Shown: positions 14,972 through 24,050 of the stretch, in pieces | Layout of the letters: each line of letters starts with the position of its first letter | Numbering within the stretch: position 1 is the stretch's first letter | Assembly: GCF_012317585.1 (NCBI RefSeq) | Contig: NZ_CP042909.1 | Location: 1,426,001-1,490,000 of the forward strand | Source of the DNA: Thermosulfurimonas marina | GTDB lineage: Bacteria; Desulfobacterota; Thermodesulfobacteria; Thermodesulfobacteriales; Thermodesulfobacteriaceae | DNA: 64,000 bases | Direction of reading: 5' to 3' | The notes under the pieces: generated by a model | What the model was told of the DNA's origin: nothing | Database searches by the model: none | Seen by the model: the letters and a program-made list of their open reading frames with translations, nothing else | Position numbers and translations under genes: made by a program

Positions 14972-15409
14972 ATGCCTCGCATTCTGGGAAAAGGGTCCTT
15001 TCTAGGAATCTTTTTCTTTCTCTTGATGGTCGTGTTTTTCTTTCCGGCCTTTAGCGGGGCCGAAAATGGAACTTCTTTTCAGATCCTTTCCGAAATGTCC
15101 AAAGGGCTTAAAAATTGCAATTATCGTCTGGGAAAGCTTTCTGGAGAGCTGGAAAGACTTTCTACGGAGATAGGGGCCCTTCGGGAAGAAAACCAGAAAT
15201 TGCTGGAGCATTCCGAGAAGGAGAGGTCTTTTCAGAGTCAGGTTGAGGCTCGTTTGGGAAAACTCGAGGCCCGGGTGGAGGAATTGCACTTAGAGATTCA
15301 GGTGCTCATAAAGGCCCTGGTAGCCCTTATCGCCACCCTTATCCTTTTTGTCCTGGTGATGCTCCTTCGGGCCCGGCGAGGGCCTCGGGGAGGGAGCCTG
15401 CGTTTTTAG
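14972..15409 (+). CDS. Unknown protein: N-terminal signal/TM, coiled coil, C-terminal TM
   Basis: Not recognised. The 145-residue product has a hydrophobic segment at about 8-28 ending SGA, which may be a signal peptide or anchor. A heptad-like charged stretch (about 33-105) is predicted coiled coil. A second hydrophobic segment (about 110-130) is followed by a positively charged tail. It could be a membrane-bound spacer or scaffold. ATG at 14972 has no obvious SD; the frame is open upstream to 14870 but that part is low-complexity and contains the terminator hairpin. Its stop overlaps the convergent smc stop by four bases. Confidence 0.6.
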   Translation: MPRILGKGSFLGIFFFLLMVVFFFPAFSGAENGTSFQILSEMSKGLKNCNYRLGKLSGELERLSTEIGALREENQKLLEHSEKERSFQSQVEARLGKLEARVEELHLEIQVLIKALVALIATLILFVLVMLLRARRGPRGGSLRF

Positions 15410-18400
15410 ACCAGTTTTACGCTGACCACCTTGGAGACCCCTTCTTCTTCCATGGTGACCCCGAAAAGGGCGTCGGCCACCTCCATGACCCGGGGATTGT
15501 GGGTAATGAGGATCACCTGGGAGCGCTCTTTGAGTTTCTGAAGAAGGCTGTTGAAGCGCAGGGTGTTAGCCTCGTCCAGCGGGGCGTCCACCTCGTCCAG
15601 GATGCAGAAGGGCCCGGATTTCACCAGATAGAAGGCGAAGAGCACTGCCAGGGCACAGAGGGCCTTTTCTCCTCCGGAAAGCATGGTCAGGTGCTTTACA
15701 GGCTTTCCGGGAAGTTTTACCCGCAGGTCCAGGCCGGAAGAGAGGGGGTCCTCGGGACGGGTGAGATAGAGTTCGGCCCGACCTCCTTCAAAAAGGAGAG
15801 GAAAGACCTCTTTTAACCGGGCGTTAGCCACCTCCAGGGTCTCGCGCAGGAGTCTTCGGCTTTCGGCGTCAAGCCTCTCCATGGCCTTCTCCAGATCGGC
15901 TATGGCCGAAAGGAGTTCGGCCCGTCTTTCGGAAAGAAAGGTCCGACGTTCCTCCACCCGCTGGAGCTCCTCCTCGGCGGCCAGATTCACCGGGGGAAAC
16001 TCGGCCAGCCTTTCCCGCACACGCTGGAGGGCCTCCTCTACCCGGGAGAGATCCTTCTCAGCCGGAGGGCCTCCGGAGACGAAGGCCTCTAGATCGGTTT
16101 CGTGGATCTCCCGGGCCTCCTCCCGGAGGTGCTCCAGGGTCATTTCCGCCTCCACCCGGTCGATCTCGAGTTTGTGCTTTCTCTCTTGCAAACGCCCCCG
16201 CTCCCGGCTACGGACCCTTTCGGCCTCCTCTAATTGCCTTAAGGTTTCTTGGACCTCCGTATAACGCCCTTTAAGGGCCTCAAGCTCCCGACGTTTCTTT
16301 TCCAGGGTTTCTTCGAGCTTTCGCCGTTCGGCCTGGATCTTTCGCAGAGTCTCCCGCACGAAGTTCAATTCTTCGGAAAGGAGGGCCTCCTGCTGCCCGG
16401 CCCTCTCGCGCTTTTCCCGGGCCCGGGAAAGGGCCTTTTCCAGTTCACTTTCCTGTTCCTTTAAGGATTGGAGGCGTCCGGAAAGCTCGGCCACCTTCCG
16501 GGCCCTCTCCCGTAATTCTTGATCCCGTTTCCGGGCCTCCTCCTTTAGCCCGGAAAGCTCTTGCCGCAGGCGATCTTCCTCGGAGAAGATCCCCTCCAGC
16601 TCTATTTTCAGGGCTTCCACTTCTTTTTCCTTGGCCGCAAGCTCCCTTTCGAGAGTTTCCCGGCGTTGAAGAAGCTCTCCCTCCTCGCGCCGGAGAAAGG
16701 CCTCCTCCTGCTGCAGGCGTTCCAGGGCCCTTTCTATCTCCGAAAGTCTCTTTTGGACTTTTTGTATCTCTTTTTCCCTAATCTGGGCTTCTGAGGTAAT
16801 TTTTTCGGCTTCTTTTTGGATTTGGGCCAATTTTTCGCGGAGAATTTCCCTTTTTTGTGAAATATTGGAGGTTTCAGACTGAAGGTCCTTCAACCGAGAG
16901 GCTATCTCTTCCAGACGGCCTTTGATCTCCAAAATGCCCGGCCCTCCCTTTCGCAGGACCTTAAGAAAACCTGGGGGTTCGAAAAGAAGACCCTGGCCGG
17001 GGAGATAGACCGGGACCTCCGGGGGGTCTTCCCAGAGGGCCTCCGGGGCTTCGGCTTCCCCTAGGCCTCCAAGAAAGGCCTTAAGCCTTTTGCGGGTCTC
17101 GGGGGTAGAAAGAAAAAGACCGGGAAGACCTTCGGTTTTTGTGAGAAGAGATAGCTCCTCCGGGCCTTCTGCCACCGGAAAGAGGAGTCTTTCGGCGAGC
17201 ACGGCCTCGGCCTGAGGACGCTTTTCCGGAGGGACCTCTAGAAGATCGGCCAGGAGCTTGAGGTCTCTTCTTTCCCGCAGGCGACGGAGATCCGGAGGAA
17301 GAAGACGGGAAAGGGCGGACTTGAGGGCCTCTTTTTCCTTAAGGAGGGCCCTTTTTTCCTGCTCAAGGACCCGAAGAGTTTCCTCAAAGGCCTGTAATTG
17401 GACCTTGAGCTCTTTTTGGACCTCAGTCCGTCTCTGAGCCTCCTCAAGGAGTTTTCGGTACCTCGCCTCCAGAGCTTGGAGCTCTTCGTTAAGGTTTTCC
17501 CTTTCAGCAAGCCCTTTTTCTCTACTCCGGGCCATCTGGGTGGCCTTTTCCTGGAGAAGGCTTTCCTTTTCGGAAAGGCTCCGAATCTCCCGAAGGATCC
17601 TTTCTCGTTCGGCCTCGGCAAAACGCCGTTTTTCTTGGAGGGAAAGAACTCGGGTCTCTATCTCCCGAAAGCCCTTTTCTTCTTTTTCGAGCTTTTCTTG
17701 GAGGGCCTCAAATTCCTTGCGGGCTTTTTCCTGCTGCGCTTTTTCCGCTTCTAGGACCTCGGAGAGGGCCCTTTTTTCTTCAAAGAGGGTCTCCCTCTGG
17801 GTCTCCAGCCTGCGGATCTCTTCGGCCAGGGCTTCTTTGCGGGTCTTTTCCCGCTCTAGGCTCCGAGAGAGTTCCGCCTCTTCCTGATAAAGGGCCCGGA
17901 GTTTGCGCGAAAGCTCCTCCCGTCTTCTTTCTTCTTCCTGGAGTTCCTCTTCCCTCTCTCGAAGCTTTCTTTTGAGGAGATGGGCCTCGGTCACGGTCTT
18001 TTCGTATTCCGGGAGACGACCCTTTTCTTCCTCCTCAAGACGCGAAAGCTTTTCTTCTATCTCCCGGAGTTGTTCCTCCGCCCGCTCCTTGGCCCGCTGG
18101 GCTCGGAGCCAGAGGAGGGCCAGTCGGGTTAGGGCTAGATGCCGGAACTCCTCCCGTAGCTTCCGATATTCCCGGGCCAGCCGGGCCTGCTCCGAGAGCT
18201 CCTGGAGGCGGCTTTCCAGTTCGGCCAGGAGATCCTCCACCCGGGCCAGGTTCTCCCGGGTGCGCTCGAGGTTGCGGCGGGATTCCTCCCGATTGACCCG
18301 GTAGCGGGAGACCCCGGCCAGCTCCTCCAGGAAAAAGCGCCTCTCCTCCGGACTCCACTCCAGGAACTTCCCCACCTCGCCCTGATCGATGAGACCGTAG

Positions 18401-18813
18401 CCCCGGGGATGGACTCCGGTGTCCAGGAAGAGATAATGAATGTCTTTGAGGCGGCAGGCCCGGTTATTGATCAAAAATTCCGACTCTCCAGAGCGATAGA
18501 GCCTTCGGGCCACCACGATCTCTGGAAGATCCCGGAGACTTTCCGGGGCCTGGCCGTCATTTTCCAAGACTAGACGCACTTCGGCAAAGGCCGGGGCCCG
18601 CCCGTGATCTCCGGCAAAAAGGAGCTCTTCGGCGGCGCGCACCCGTAGCCTCTTGAGACTCTGCTCCCCCAGGACCCAGCGCAAGGCGTCCACAATGTTG
18701 CTTTTCCCGCTTCCATTGGGCCCTACAATAGCCGAAATCCCCGGGGGAAAGGGGAGAACCACCCGGTAGGGGAAGGACTTGAACCCGTATATCTCCAGGC
18801 GTTTGATCCGCAT
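15406..18813 (-). CDS. smc: Chromosome segregation protein SMC
   Basis: SMC forms the ring-shaped condensin ATPase that organises the nucleoid. The Walker A motif GPNGSGKS is at residues 31-38, the ABC signature LSGGEKALC at about 1045-1053 and Walker B CILDEVDAP at about 1070-1078. Between them two long coiled coils flank a hinge at about 500-640. At 1135 residues it is close to the usual 1150-1200. The ATG at 18813 has no SD, and an extended -10 lies ten bases upstream, suggesting a leaderless mRNA. scpA and scpB are not nearby. Confidence 0.97.
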   Translation of the reverse strand: MRIKRLEIYGFKSFPYRVVLPFPPGISAIVGPNGSGKSNIVDALRWVLGEQSLKRLRVRAAEELLFAGDHGRAPAFAEVRLVLENDGQAPESLRDLPEIVVARRLYRSGESEFLINNRACRLKDIHYLFLDTGVHPRGYGLIDQGEVGKFLEWSPEERRFFLEELAGVSRYRVNREESRRNLERTRENLARVEDLLAELESRLQELSEQARLAREYRKLREEFRHLALTRLALLWLRAQRAKERAEEQLREIEEKLSRLEEEEKGRLPEYEKTVTEAHLLKRKLREREEELQEEERRREELSRKLRALYQEEAELSRSLEREKTRKEALAEEIRRLETQRETLFEEKRALSEVLEAEKAQQEKARKEFEALQEKLEKEEKGFREIETRVLSLQEKRRFAEAERERILREIRSLSEKESLLQEKATQMARSREKGLAERENLNEELQALEARYRKLLEEAQRRTEVQKELKVQLQAFEETLRVLEQEKRALLKEKEALKSALSRLLPPDLRRLRERRDLKLLADLLEVPPEKRPQAEAVLAERLLFPVAEGPEELSLLTKTEGLPGLFLSTPETRKRLKAFLGGLGEAEAPEALWEDPPEVPVYLPGQGLLFEPPGFLKVLRKGGPGILEIKGRLEEIASRLKDLQSETSNISQKREILREKLAQIQKEAEKITSEAQIREKEIQKVQKRLSEIERALERLQQEEAFLRREEGELLQRRETLERELAAKEKEVEALKIELEGIFSEEDRLRQELSGLKEEARKRDQELRERARKVAELSGRLQSLKEQESELEKALSRAREKRERAGQQEALLSEELNFVRETLRKIQAERRKLEETLEKKRRELEALKGRYTEVQETLRQLEEAERVRSRERGRLQERKHKLEIDRVEAEMTLEHLREEAREIHETDLEAFVSGGPPAEKDLSRVEEALQRVRERLAEFPPVNLAAEEELQRVEERRTFLSERRAELLSAIADLEKAMERLDAESRRLLRETLEVANARLKEVFPLLFEGGRAELYLTRPEDPLSSGLDLRVKLPGKPVKHLTMLSGGEKALCALAVLFAFYLVKSGPFCILDEVDAPLDEANTLRFNSLLQKLKERSQVILITHNPRVMEVADALFGVTMEEEGVSKVVSVKLV

Positions 18814-18823
18814 GGGTGGCTCT

Positions 18824-18832
18824 ATTTTACCA
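18824..18832 (-). promoter_or_regulatory. Extended -10 promoter of smc, very short leader
   Basis: On the minus strand TGG-TAAAAT (18832-18824) is an extended -10 element. Transcription would begin near 18817, four bases before the ATG at 18813, and the gap contains no SD sequence. Confidence 0.5.
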
Positions 18833-18975
18833 TGTTCCCTTGAGGCCGACCTCTAGAAATATTATTGAAAATTGCCTCTTAGTTTTAGGATGGTATTCTG
18901 AACCCACAAAGGAAGTTTTGGAGGCTCGTGTGGCTTTGATAAACCTTCAGGTCTGGCCCGAGGCTCTATAAAGAA

Positions 18976-19749
18976 GTGTTTTCCTTTTGGGAAAAGAAAA
19001 TCTTCGAGATCGTTCCTGGTTGGCGAGAGAAACTGGCCGGGTGCGGGCTCGAGCGCTTCGAGGCCTTCTGGGGAGAAGTGGGGCGACCTTTTAAGGTCAA
19101 GCCGGATCGGGAGATCAGACTCCTCGAGGTCAGAGGGCAGTCCCTTTTTCTCAAACGTTATTTCCGCTTCGGGGCTCTGGAGTTTGTGTGCGGGGCGGAG
19201 CGGGAATGGTGGGCGGTAAAAGAGCTTTCTCGCCGCGGCTTTAGTGTGCCCGAGCCCGTGGCCTTCGGGCTGGAAAGAGGCCTGCGTCCCCGGCGGGCCT
19301 TTAGCCTCCTTTCGGCTGCCCCGGGCCGGCGCCTGGAGGATCTCTTCCGGGAGGAACCGGAGGTCGCCCTGCGTTTGGCCTGGCCTCTGGCGGCCTTTGC
19401 GGCCCGCTTTCACGCCCTGGGTTTTTCCCATCAGGATTTTTACCTCTGTCACCTGTTTTTCGACGGCCGGCGGTTTTTTCTCATCGATCTTCAGCGCCTG
19501 CGGCAGAGTGAGGGTCTGCGTTTCCGCTGGATCATTAAAGATCTGGCGGAACTCTTCTATTCGGCAAGAGAGGTCCTGGGAGAGTCCTCCGCGGAATTTG
19601 AAAAGAGGTTCCTTTCGGAGTACGGACGGTTCCACCCCTGGCTGGAATCCCCCAAGATGCTTAAAAGATTAGAAGGGAAAATCCGAAAGATTGCGGCCCA
19701 CGATGCCAAACTTAAAGCGCGCCAAAAAATACGCCTCCGGGCGGTGTGA
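18976..19749 (+). CDS. WaaP/RfaP-like lipopolysaccharide core kinase
   Basis: The 257-residue product belongs to the protein-kinase-like LPS kinase group that phosphorylates heptose or Kdo in the LPS core at the inner membrane's cytoplasmic side. The catalytic loop HQDFYLCHLFF has D154, and FLIDLQR gives the metal-binding D171; an ATP-binding lysine may be K60 in SLFLKRYF. GTG at 18976 is the first possible start after an in-frame stop and its SD is poor, so the start is uncertain only toward the 3' side. The 3' end overlaps the zinc-ribbon gene by 47 bases. Confidence 0.82.
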   Translation: MFSFWEKKIFEIVPGWREKLAGCGLERFEAFWGEVGRPFKVKPDREIRLLEVRGQSLFLKRYFRFGALEFVCGAEREWWAVKELSRRGFSVPEPVAFGLERGLRPRRAFSLLSAAPGRRLEDLFREEPEVALRLAWPLAAFAARFHALGFSHQDFYLCHLFFDGRRFFLIDLQRLRQSEGLRFRWIIKDLAELFYSAREVLGESSAEFEKRFLSEYGRFHPWLESPKMLKRLEGKIRKIAAHDAKLKARQKIRLRAV

Positions 19750-19900
19750 ATTCTGCGGAGAAGAACGGCCTCTGGTGTGGCGCTGCCGCCGCTGCGGTTT
19801 TACCGTCTGTCAGGTCTGTCTCTCCCGGGACCAGAAATATTTTTCCTGTAACGCCATCACCTGGGTCTGTCCCAATTGCCTCAATTGGGAGACCCTTTGA
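19703..19900 (+). CDS. Small zinc-ribbon protein, four CxxC motifs
   Basis: The 65-residue product has four CxxC pairs (CEFC, CRRC, CQVC, CPNC), enough to bind two zinc ions, and ends CPNCLNWETL. The N-terminus is basic (PNLKRAKKY), which suggests nucleic-acid or ribosome contact, though no specific family is recognised. The ATG lies inside the end of the WaaP-like gene, and the 3' end overlaps the convergent rsmG by 20 bases. Function unknown. Confidence 0.7.
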   Translation: MPNLKRAKKYASGRCEFCGEERPLVWRCRRCGFTVCQVCLSRDQKYFSCNAITWVCPNCLNWETL

Positions 19901-20522
19901 AGACCTCTACCACTACCCCCTTTTGTCTTCCGGGAAGTCGATAGGGGTGGGTCTGGAGGTGGACTCCGGGGAAGGCCTTCTTAAAGGTCTGGAGTTCGCG
20001 GTCGAGTTTGCCTGCGGCCTTGAGGGCCAGGAGGCGCCCTTGAGGGAGGAGAAGGGGTTCGGCCAGAGACCAGAGTTGGATCAGTTCGCTTACGGCCCGG
20101 GCGGTGACCGCCTCGAAATGGGCCCGGGGGACCTCGGGATCTTCGGCCCGGGCCCGAAGGATTTTCACTGCCGAAAGACCGAGGCGGGCCGCGGCATATT
20201 CTAGAAAGGAGACCGCCCGGCGCCGGGGCTCCACCAGCCAGACCTCCAGATCCGGACGGACTATCTTCAATACCAGACCCGGAAGCCCGGCCCCACTTCC
20301 CAGGTCCGCGATTTTTCCGGTGGGGGGAAGGTGGGGCACCAAGACCAGACTGTCTAGGAGGTGCTTGGCCAGTATTTCCCCGCGCGTGGCCGTCCCGAGA
20401 AGGCCCAAGGGATGGGCCATCTCTTGCAGGAGATCCGCATAAAGAAGGAGTTTTTCCAGGACCGGGGGCCCCAAACCGGGGACCAAGCGGCGGGCTTCCC
20501 GCCAGAAGGCCTCTTCGGTCAC
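19881..20522 (-). CDS. rsmG: 16S rRNA (guanine527-N7)-methyltransferase
   Basis: RsmG methylates G527 in the 530 loop of 16S rRNA using SAM. The substrate region LAKHLLDSL and the SAM-binding motif ADLGSGAGLPGLVL are present, along with TARAVSEL and LLALKA further on. GTG at 20522 overlaps the galT stop (GTGA) and gives 213 residues, normal for the family; the open frame further upstream lies inside galT and is not conserved. It is the last gene of a long minus-strand run. It is not next to gidA/parAB here, unlike the common arrangement. Confidence 0.93.
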   Translation of the reverse strand: MTEEAFWREARRLVPGLGPPVLEKLLLYADLLQEMAHPLGLLGTATRGEILAKHLLDSLVLVPHLPPTGKIADLGSGAGLPGLVLKIVRPDLEVWLVEPRRRAVSFLEYAAARLGLSAVKILRARAEDPEVPRAHFEAVTARAVSELIQLWSLAEPLLLPQGRLLALKAAGKLDRELQTFKKAFPGVHLQTHPYRLPGRQKGVVVEVFKGSPN

Positions 20523-21487
20523 GCCTCTCTTAGCCAGGCTGCGGCCTCCTCCGGGGCCACGGGCACGATATAGGCCTCGGCCCCCCATTCGAAACCCGCC
20601 ACCCGGGTGAGCGCCGGGACCAGCTCCAGGTGCCAGTGGAAGTCTTCGGGAAAGGGCCCTTTAAGGGGCTCAAGGTGCAAAAAGAAATTGTAAGGAAGGT
20701 TGGGCACGATGCGGTTTAAGGCGCGAAGGAGATGAAGAAGAACTTCGGCAAATTCTAGGAGTTCTCTCTCCTCCAGGGTGTCGAAGGGCCGGCCGTGGGC
20801 CTTATGAAGGATCCAGGTCTCCAGAGGCTGTCTCGGGGCAAAGGCCGCAGCGGCCAGAAAATTTTCGCTCTCCAGAATCTTTCGGGGCTCCCGGCGCTCC
20901 TTTTCCACCATCTCGCAGAAAAGGCAACGGCCCTTACGGTGTCGAAATTCCTCAAGGCGGGCGAATTCCCGTTTTAGGAGTGGGGGAAGAAAGGGCAGGG
21001 CCAGGACCTGGCTGTGGCTGTGGCGTCGGGAGGCTCCGGCCCGGGCCCCGTGATTCTTGAAAAAGAGCCCGTAACGCCAGCCCTCGGCCTGAAAGGCCTC
21101 CTTTCGCTGCCGGAAGGCCTCCAGTACCCGGAGCACCTGGGAGGGAGAGAGCTCGGCGAGAGCCCTTTCATGTTCCGGGGTCTCGATAATGACTTCGTGT
21201 CGCCCCACCCCCGGAAGGACTACAAAGAGATCCGAAGGAGGAGGATCTGCTTTGCCGGGGACCAGGGCCGCAAACTTGTTGGGGACTACCCGCACGCTCC
21301 AGTCCCCTTCCGGACCTGTAAGGCGCAGGAGCTCCGGGGGGGTGAGATGTTCGTTCCCGGGGCAAAAGGGGCAGGGACCGGTCTCCGCCGTCTCCGGAAG
21401 GGGCTGAAAATCGTGAGGACGCCGCCCCCTTTCCGGGGCCACCAGGCTCAGGCGTCCACTCAGCGGGTCTTCCCGGATCTCGGGCAA
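20519..21487 (-). CDS. galT: Galactose-1-phosphate uridylyltransferase-type nucleotidyltransferase
   Basis: HIT-superfamily enzyme that exchanges UMP between UDP-glucose and galactose-1-phosphate. The catalytic motif is HSHSQ, in RRHSHSQVLALPF, where the middle His is the nucleophile. CPFCPGNE and CLFCEM are zinc-binding-type pairs, and the C-terminal half includes PYNFFLHLEP and HWHLELVP. TTG at 21487 follows the dksA-like stop by one base and gives 322 residues beginning at the family consensus; upstream in-frame residues lie inside the previous gene. Related bacterial enzymes may use other sugar phosphates, so the substrate is not certain. Confidence 0.85.
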   Translation of the reverse strand: MPEIREDPLSGRLSLVAPERGRRPHDFQPLPETAETGPCPFCPGNEHLTPPELLRLTGPEGDWSVRVVPNKFAALVPGKADPPPSDLFVVLPGVGRHEVIIETPEHERALAELSPSQVLRVLEAFRQRKEAFQAEGWRYGLFFKNHGARAGASRRHSHSQVLALPFLPPLLKREFARLEEFRHRKGRCLFCEMVEKERREPRKILESENFLAAAAFAPRQPLETWILHKAHGRPFDTLEERELLEFAEVLLHLLRALNRIVPNLPYNFFLHLEPLKGPFPEDFHWHLELVPALTRVAGFEWGAEAYIVPVAPEEAAAWLREA

Positions 21488-21488
21488 G

Positions 21489-21851
21489 CTATTCCCCGCG
21501 GAGTTTTTCCATCTTCTCCTGCTCGCGTTTGCAACGGATACACAGGGTGGCCTCGGGGCGGGCCTCGAGGCGCTTCTCCTCGATTTCTCCCCCGCAGGCC
21601 TCACAGATGCCGTAGGAGCCCTCTTCGATCTTCTGAAGGGCCTTCTCTATCTTGCGCAAAAGCTTGCGTTCTCGATCCCGCAGGCGGAGATCCAGCCCCA
21701 GGTCGCTTTCCATGGTGGCGATGTCCGTAGGGTCGGCCAGGTGTTCGGCTCCCCCCTCGAGATTATGGAAGGCCCGATCGGCCTCAGCGATAAGACGTTG
21801 TTTTTTTTCGAGGAGGAGTTTTTTGAAGTGTTCAAGCTTTTTGGGATCCAT
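21489..21851 (-). CDS. DksA/TraR-family C4 zinc-finger protein
   Basis: The 120-residue protein has a coiled-coil hairpin at about 1-75 and a C4 zinc finger at the end (CEACG ... CIRCK). DksA-type proteins insert into the RNA polymerase secondary channel and, with ppGpp, alter transcription of rRNA and amino-acid genes. Acidic residues near the coil tip (about 39-50, HLADPTDIATMESD) may correspond to the DksA tip. It overlaps moaC by 20 bases. Whether it acts as DksA or as a more distant relative cannot be settled. Confidence 0.85.
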   Translation of the reverse strand: MDPKKLEHFKKLLLEKKQRLIAEADRAFHNLEGGAEHLADPTDIATMESDLGLDLRLRDRERKLLRKIEKALQKIEEGSYGICEACGGEIEEKRLEARPEATLCIRCKREQEKMEKLRGE

Positions 21852-22332
21852 GCAAGCCTCCTTCCAGGATCACTTCTCCGCTCTTGCCCCCGCTTTTTCT
21901 TACCAAGCGAATATCCGTTATGCGTACCCCCTTGTCAATCCCCTTGCACATGTCGTAGACCGTAAGGGCGGCCACTGCCACCGCGGTGAGGGCCTCCATT
22001 TCTACACCGGTCTGGGCCACGGTTTTGGCCCGGGCCTCGATCTCCAGGGCCTGATCCTCTTCGTTCAATTCAAACTGGATTTCCACCTTGGAAAGGGGCA
22101 GGGGATGACAAAGGGGGATGAGTTCCGGGGTACGCTTGGCCGCAAGGATGCCCGCAATGCGGGCTGCGCCAAAGAGGTCTCCTTTGGGAAGGTTGCGCTC
22201 GCGCACCAGAGGGAAGACCTTTTCTCCCAGGATAACCCGTCCCCGAGCCACGGCCTCCCGAGCCGTAGGGGGCTTTTCCGAAACATCCACCATACGGGCC
22301 GTGCCATCGGGATTAAGGTGAGTGAACTCCAT
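21832..22332 (-). CDS. moaC: Cyclic pyranopterin monophosphate synthase
   Basis: MoaC catalyses the second step of molybdopterin biosynthesis, forming cPMP from the MoaA product. The family start FTHLNPDGTARMVDVSEK, the central LIPLCHPLPLSKVEI and the active-site region TGVEMEALTAVAVAALTVYDMCK are all present. The 166-residue length is typical. It sits two bases after dnaJ in the same run. No other molybdopterin genes are in the window. Confidence 0.96.
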   Translation of the reverse strand: MEFTHLNPDGTARMVDVSEKPPTAREAVARGRVILGEKVFPLVRERNLPKGDLFGAARIAGILAAKRTPELIPLCHPLPLSKVEIQFELNEEDQALEIEARAKTVAQTGVEMEALTAVAVAALTVYDMCKGIDKGVRITDIRLVRKSGGKSGEVILEGGLHGSQKA

Positions 22333-22334
22333 GG

Positions 22335-23453
22335 CTACTCCTTAAAGATCTTGCGCCAGAACCCGGACTTTTTGCGACTTTTTACCTGCGGGCCCTCGCT
22401 TTTTTCCAGCTCGGAAAACCGCCGCAGGAGTTCCTCCTGTTCCCGGTTGACCCGGGAGGGGAGTCGAACTTCGATTTCTACCAGGAGATCCCCGGGCTCA
22501 CCCCCACGGGGGTCCGGAAGCCCTTTGCCCTTCAGAAGAAGGCGATCGCCGGGCTGGGTCCCCCGGGGGATCTCGATGGGAATGGTCTCACCGGAAAGAT
22601 GTTGGACCTCGGTGCGGGCCCCTAAGATGGCGTCTACCACCCCGATCACTAAAGTAAGAACGAGGTTCTTGCCCTCCCGGCGGAAATAGGCATGGGGCTT
22701 GGTGCGGATCTTGAGGTAGAGGTCTCCGGGAGGCCCGCCGTAGAGGCCGGCTTCCCCCTCCCCGGGCACCCGAATGACGGAGCCCTCTTCTACTCCAGGG
22801 GGAATTTTCACCCGCAGGCGCCTCTTGCCCCACACCCGCCCCTCTCCATGGCACCGGGGGCAGGGATCAGAGATCAGGGTCCCCATCCCTTGACAGTGAG
22901 GACAGGTGGTGGTTAAGCGGAAAAAGCCTTCGGAGTGGACCACATGCCCCCGTCCTTTGCAGACCGGGCAGTACCGCGGCCCGGCCCCCGGGGCTAGCCC
23001 CGAACCTCCACACTCCTCGCACCGCAGATACTTCTCTAAGGTGATCTCCACTTCCTTCCCGTGATAGACCTCTTCTAGGCTGAGGGAGACCTCGTAGGAA
23101 AGATCGGCTCCGGCTCTGGGCTTGCGACCCGGAGATCTCTCTCGGAAACTGAACCCGAAAAATTCCTCAAAAAGATCGGAGAAGGCCGAAAAGATGTCTT
23201 CTACATCTTCAAACCCTCTGAAACCCCGTTGGTGAAGTCCGGCATGACCCTGGGCGTCGTATATAGCCCGTTTTTCCGGATCGGAAAGGACCTCGTAGGC
23301 CTCGGAGATCTCCTTAAATCTTTCCTCGGCCTCCGGATCGCCGGGGTTGCGATCCGGATGATACTTCAAGGCCAGGCGACGGTAGGCCCGCTTGATTTCT
23401 TCCTGCGTGGCGTTACGGGGAACCCCCAGAAGGGCATAATAGTCCTTCTTCAC
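22335..23453 (-). CDS. dnaJ: Chaperone protein DnaJ (type I)
   Basis: DnaJ delivers unfolded proteins to DnaK and stimulates its ATPase. The J domain carries the HPD motif at residues 32-34. A short Gly/Phe segment follows, then four CxxCxGxG zinc repeats ([32 protein letters not shown]), and C-terminal substrate-binding domains. The 372-residue length is standard. It overlaps rpoZ by four bases. It is not beside dnaK or grpE here. Confidence 0.96.
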   Translation of the reverse strand: MKKDYYALLGVPRNATQEEIKRAYRRLALKYHPDRNPGDPEAEERFKEISEAYEVLSDPEKRAIYDAQGHAGLHQRGFRGFEDVEDIFSAFSDLFEEFFGFSFRERSPGRKPRAGADLSYEVSLSLEEVYHGKEVEITLEKYLRCEECGGSGLAPGAGPRYCPVCKGRGHVVHSEGFFRLTTTCPHCQGMGTLISDPCPRCHGEGRVWGKRRLRVKIPPGVEEGSVIRVPGEGEAGLYGGPPGDLYLKIRTKPHAYFRREGKNLVLTLVIGVVDAILGARTEVQHLSGETIPIEIPRGTQPGDRLLLKGKGLPDPRGGEPGDLLVEIEVRLPSRVNREQEELLRRFSELEKSEGPQVKSRKKSGFWRKIFKE

Positions 23454-23713
23454 GACTCCTCACCGGGAGCTTTCCCCTCCAGGAGATCCGAAATGGAAAA
23501 CTCTTCGGCCTCCCGGGCCAGCTCCTGGATGTTTTCAAAGGTTACTTTGCCGGCCGCAATCTCCCGCAGGGCGGTCACGATCTCTTTGTTGTCGCACTCT
23601 ACCAGGGGCTTGGCCCCTTTGCGCAACTGGCGTACCCGCTCCACGGCCAGATGAATGAGTTTGAAGCGGTTGGGGACTTTCTCCAGGCAGTCCTCAATGG
23701 TGACTCGGGCCAT
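23450..23713 (-). CDS. rpoZ: RNA polymerase omega subunit
   Basis: Omega helps assemble RNA polymerase around the beta-prime subunit. The 87-residue product has the family pattern: [19 protein letters not shown], then KGAKPL and [24 protein letters not shown] precedes the ATG. In many relatives rpoZ follows remA-gmk, but here it is 18 kb away on the other strand with dnaJ. Confidence 0.93.
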   Translation of the reverse strand: MARVTIEDCLEKVPNRFKLIHLAVERVRQLRKGAKPLVECDNKEIVTALREIAAGKVTFENIQELAREAEEFSISDLLEGKAPGEES

Positions 23714-23723
23714 AGGGCTCCTC

Positions 23724-23948
23724 CTACATCACCGCTTCGACGGATTTGACCTCCGGGACTTCCTTCTTGAGGTAGCGCTCGATGCCCATCTTCAGGGTCA
23801 TCTGGCTCATGGGACAGGCCCCGCAGGCCCCGCGCAGGCGGACCTTCACCACCCCATCCTCGGTGATCTCCACCAGCTCCACGTCTCCACCGTCGGCCTG
23901 AAGCATGGGCCTTACCTTGGAGAGAGCCGCTTCTACCGCTTCACGCAT
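23724..23948 (-). CDS. NifU C-terminal-domain Fe-S scaffold protein
   Basis: The 74-residue product is a single NifU-C domain with the cluster-binding CxxC in [10 protein letters not shown]. These proteins hold transient [4Fe-4S] clusters and pass them to apo-proteins. A strong SD (GCAAGGAGGT) lies upstream. It is the first gene of the run leading to rpoZ, dnaJ, moaC, dksA-like, galT and rsmG. Upstream sequence to the divergent ilvD start is about 100 bases. Confidence 0.92.
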   Translation of the reverse strand: MREAVEAALSKVRPMLQADGGDVELVEITEDGVVKVRLRGACGACPMSQMTLKMGIERYLKKEVPEVKSVEAVM

Positions 23949-24009
23949 TTTCGAAACCTCCTTGCAAAGTTTGCCCTTAAGTTAACGGCTTTTCTCAAAA
24001 AAACAAGGG

Positions 24010-24018
24010 TGCTATAAG
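24010..24018 (+). promoter_or_regulatory. Extended -10 promoter of ilvD
   Basis: TGC-TATAAG at 24010-24018 is an extended -10. Transcription would begin near 24025, giving a leader of about 26 bases that contains the SD GCAGGAGGAG. The -35 region is weak, as is common for TGn promoters. Confidence 0.55.
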
Positions 24019-24050
24019 TTAAGAAAATTCGCGACAAGCAGGAGGAGAAA

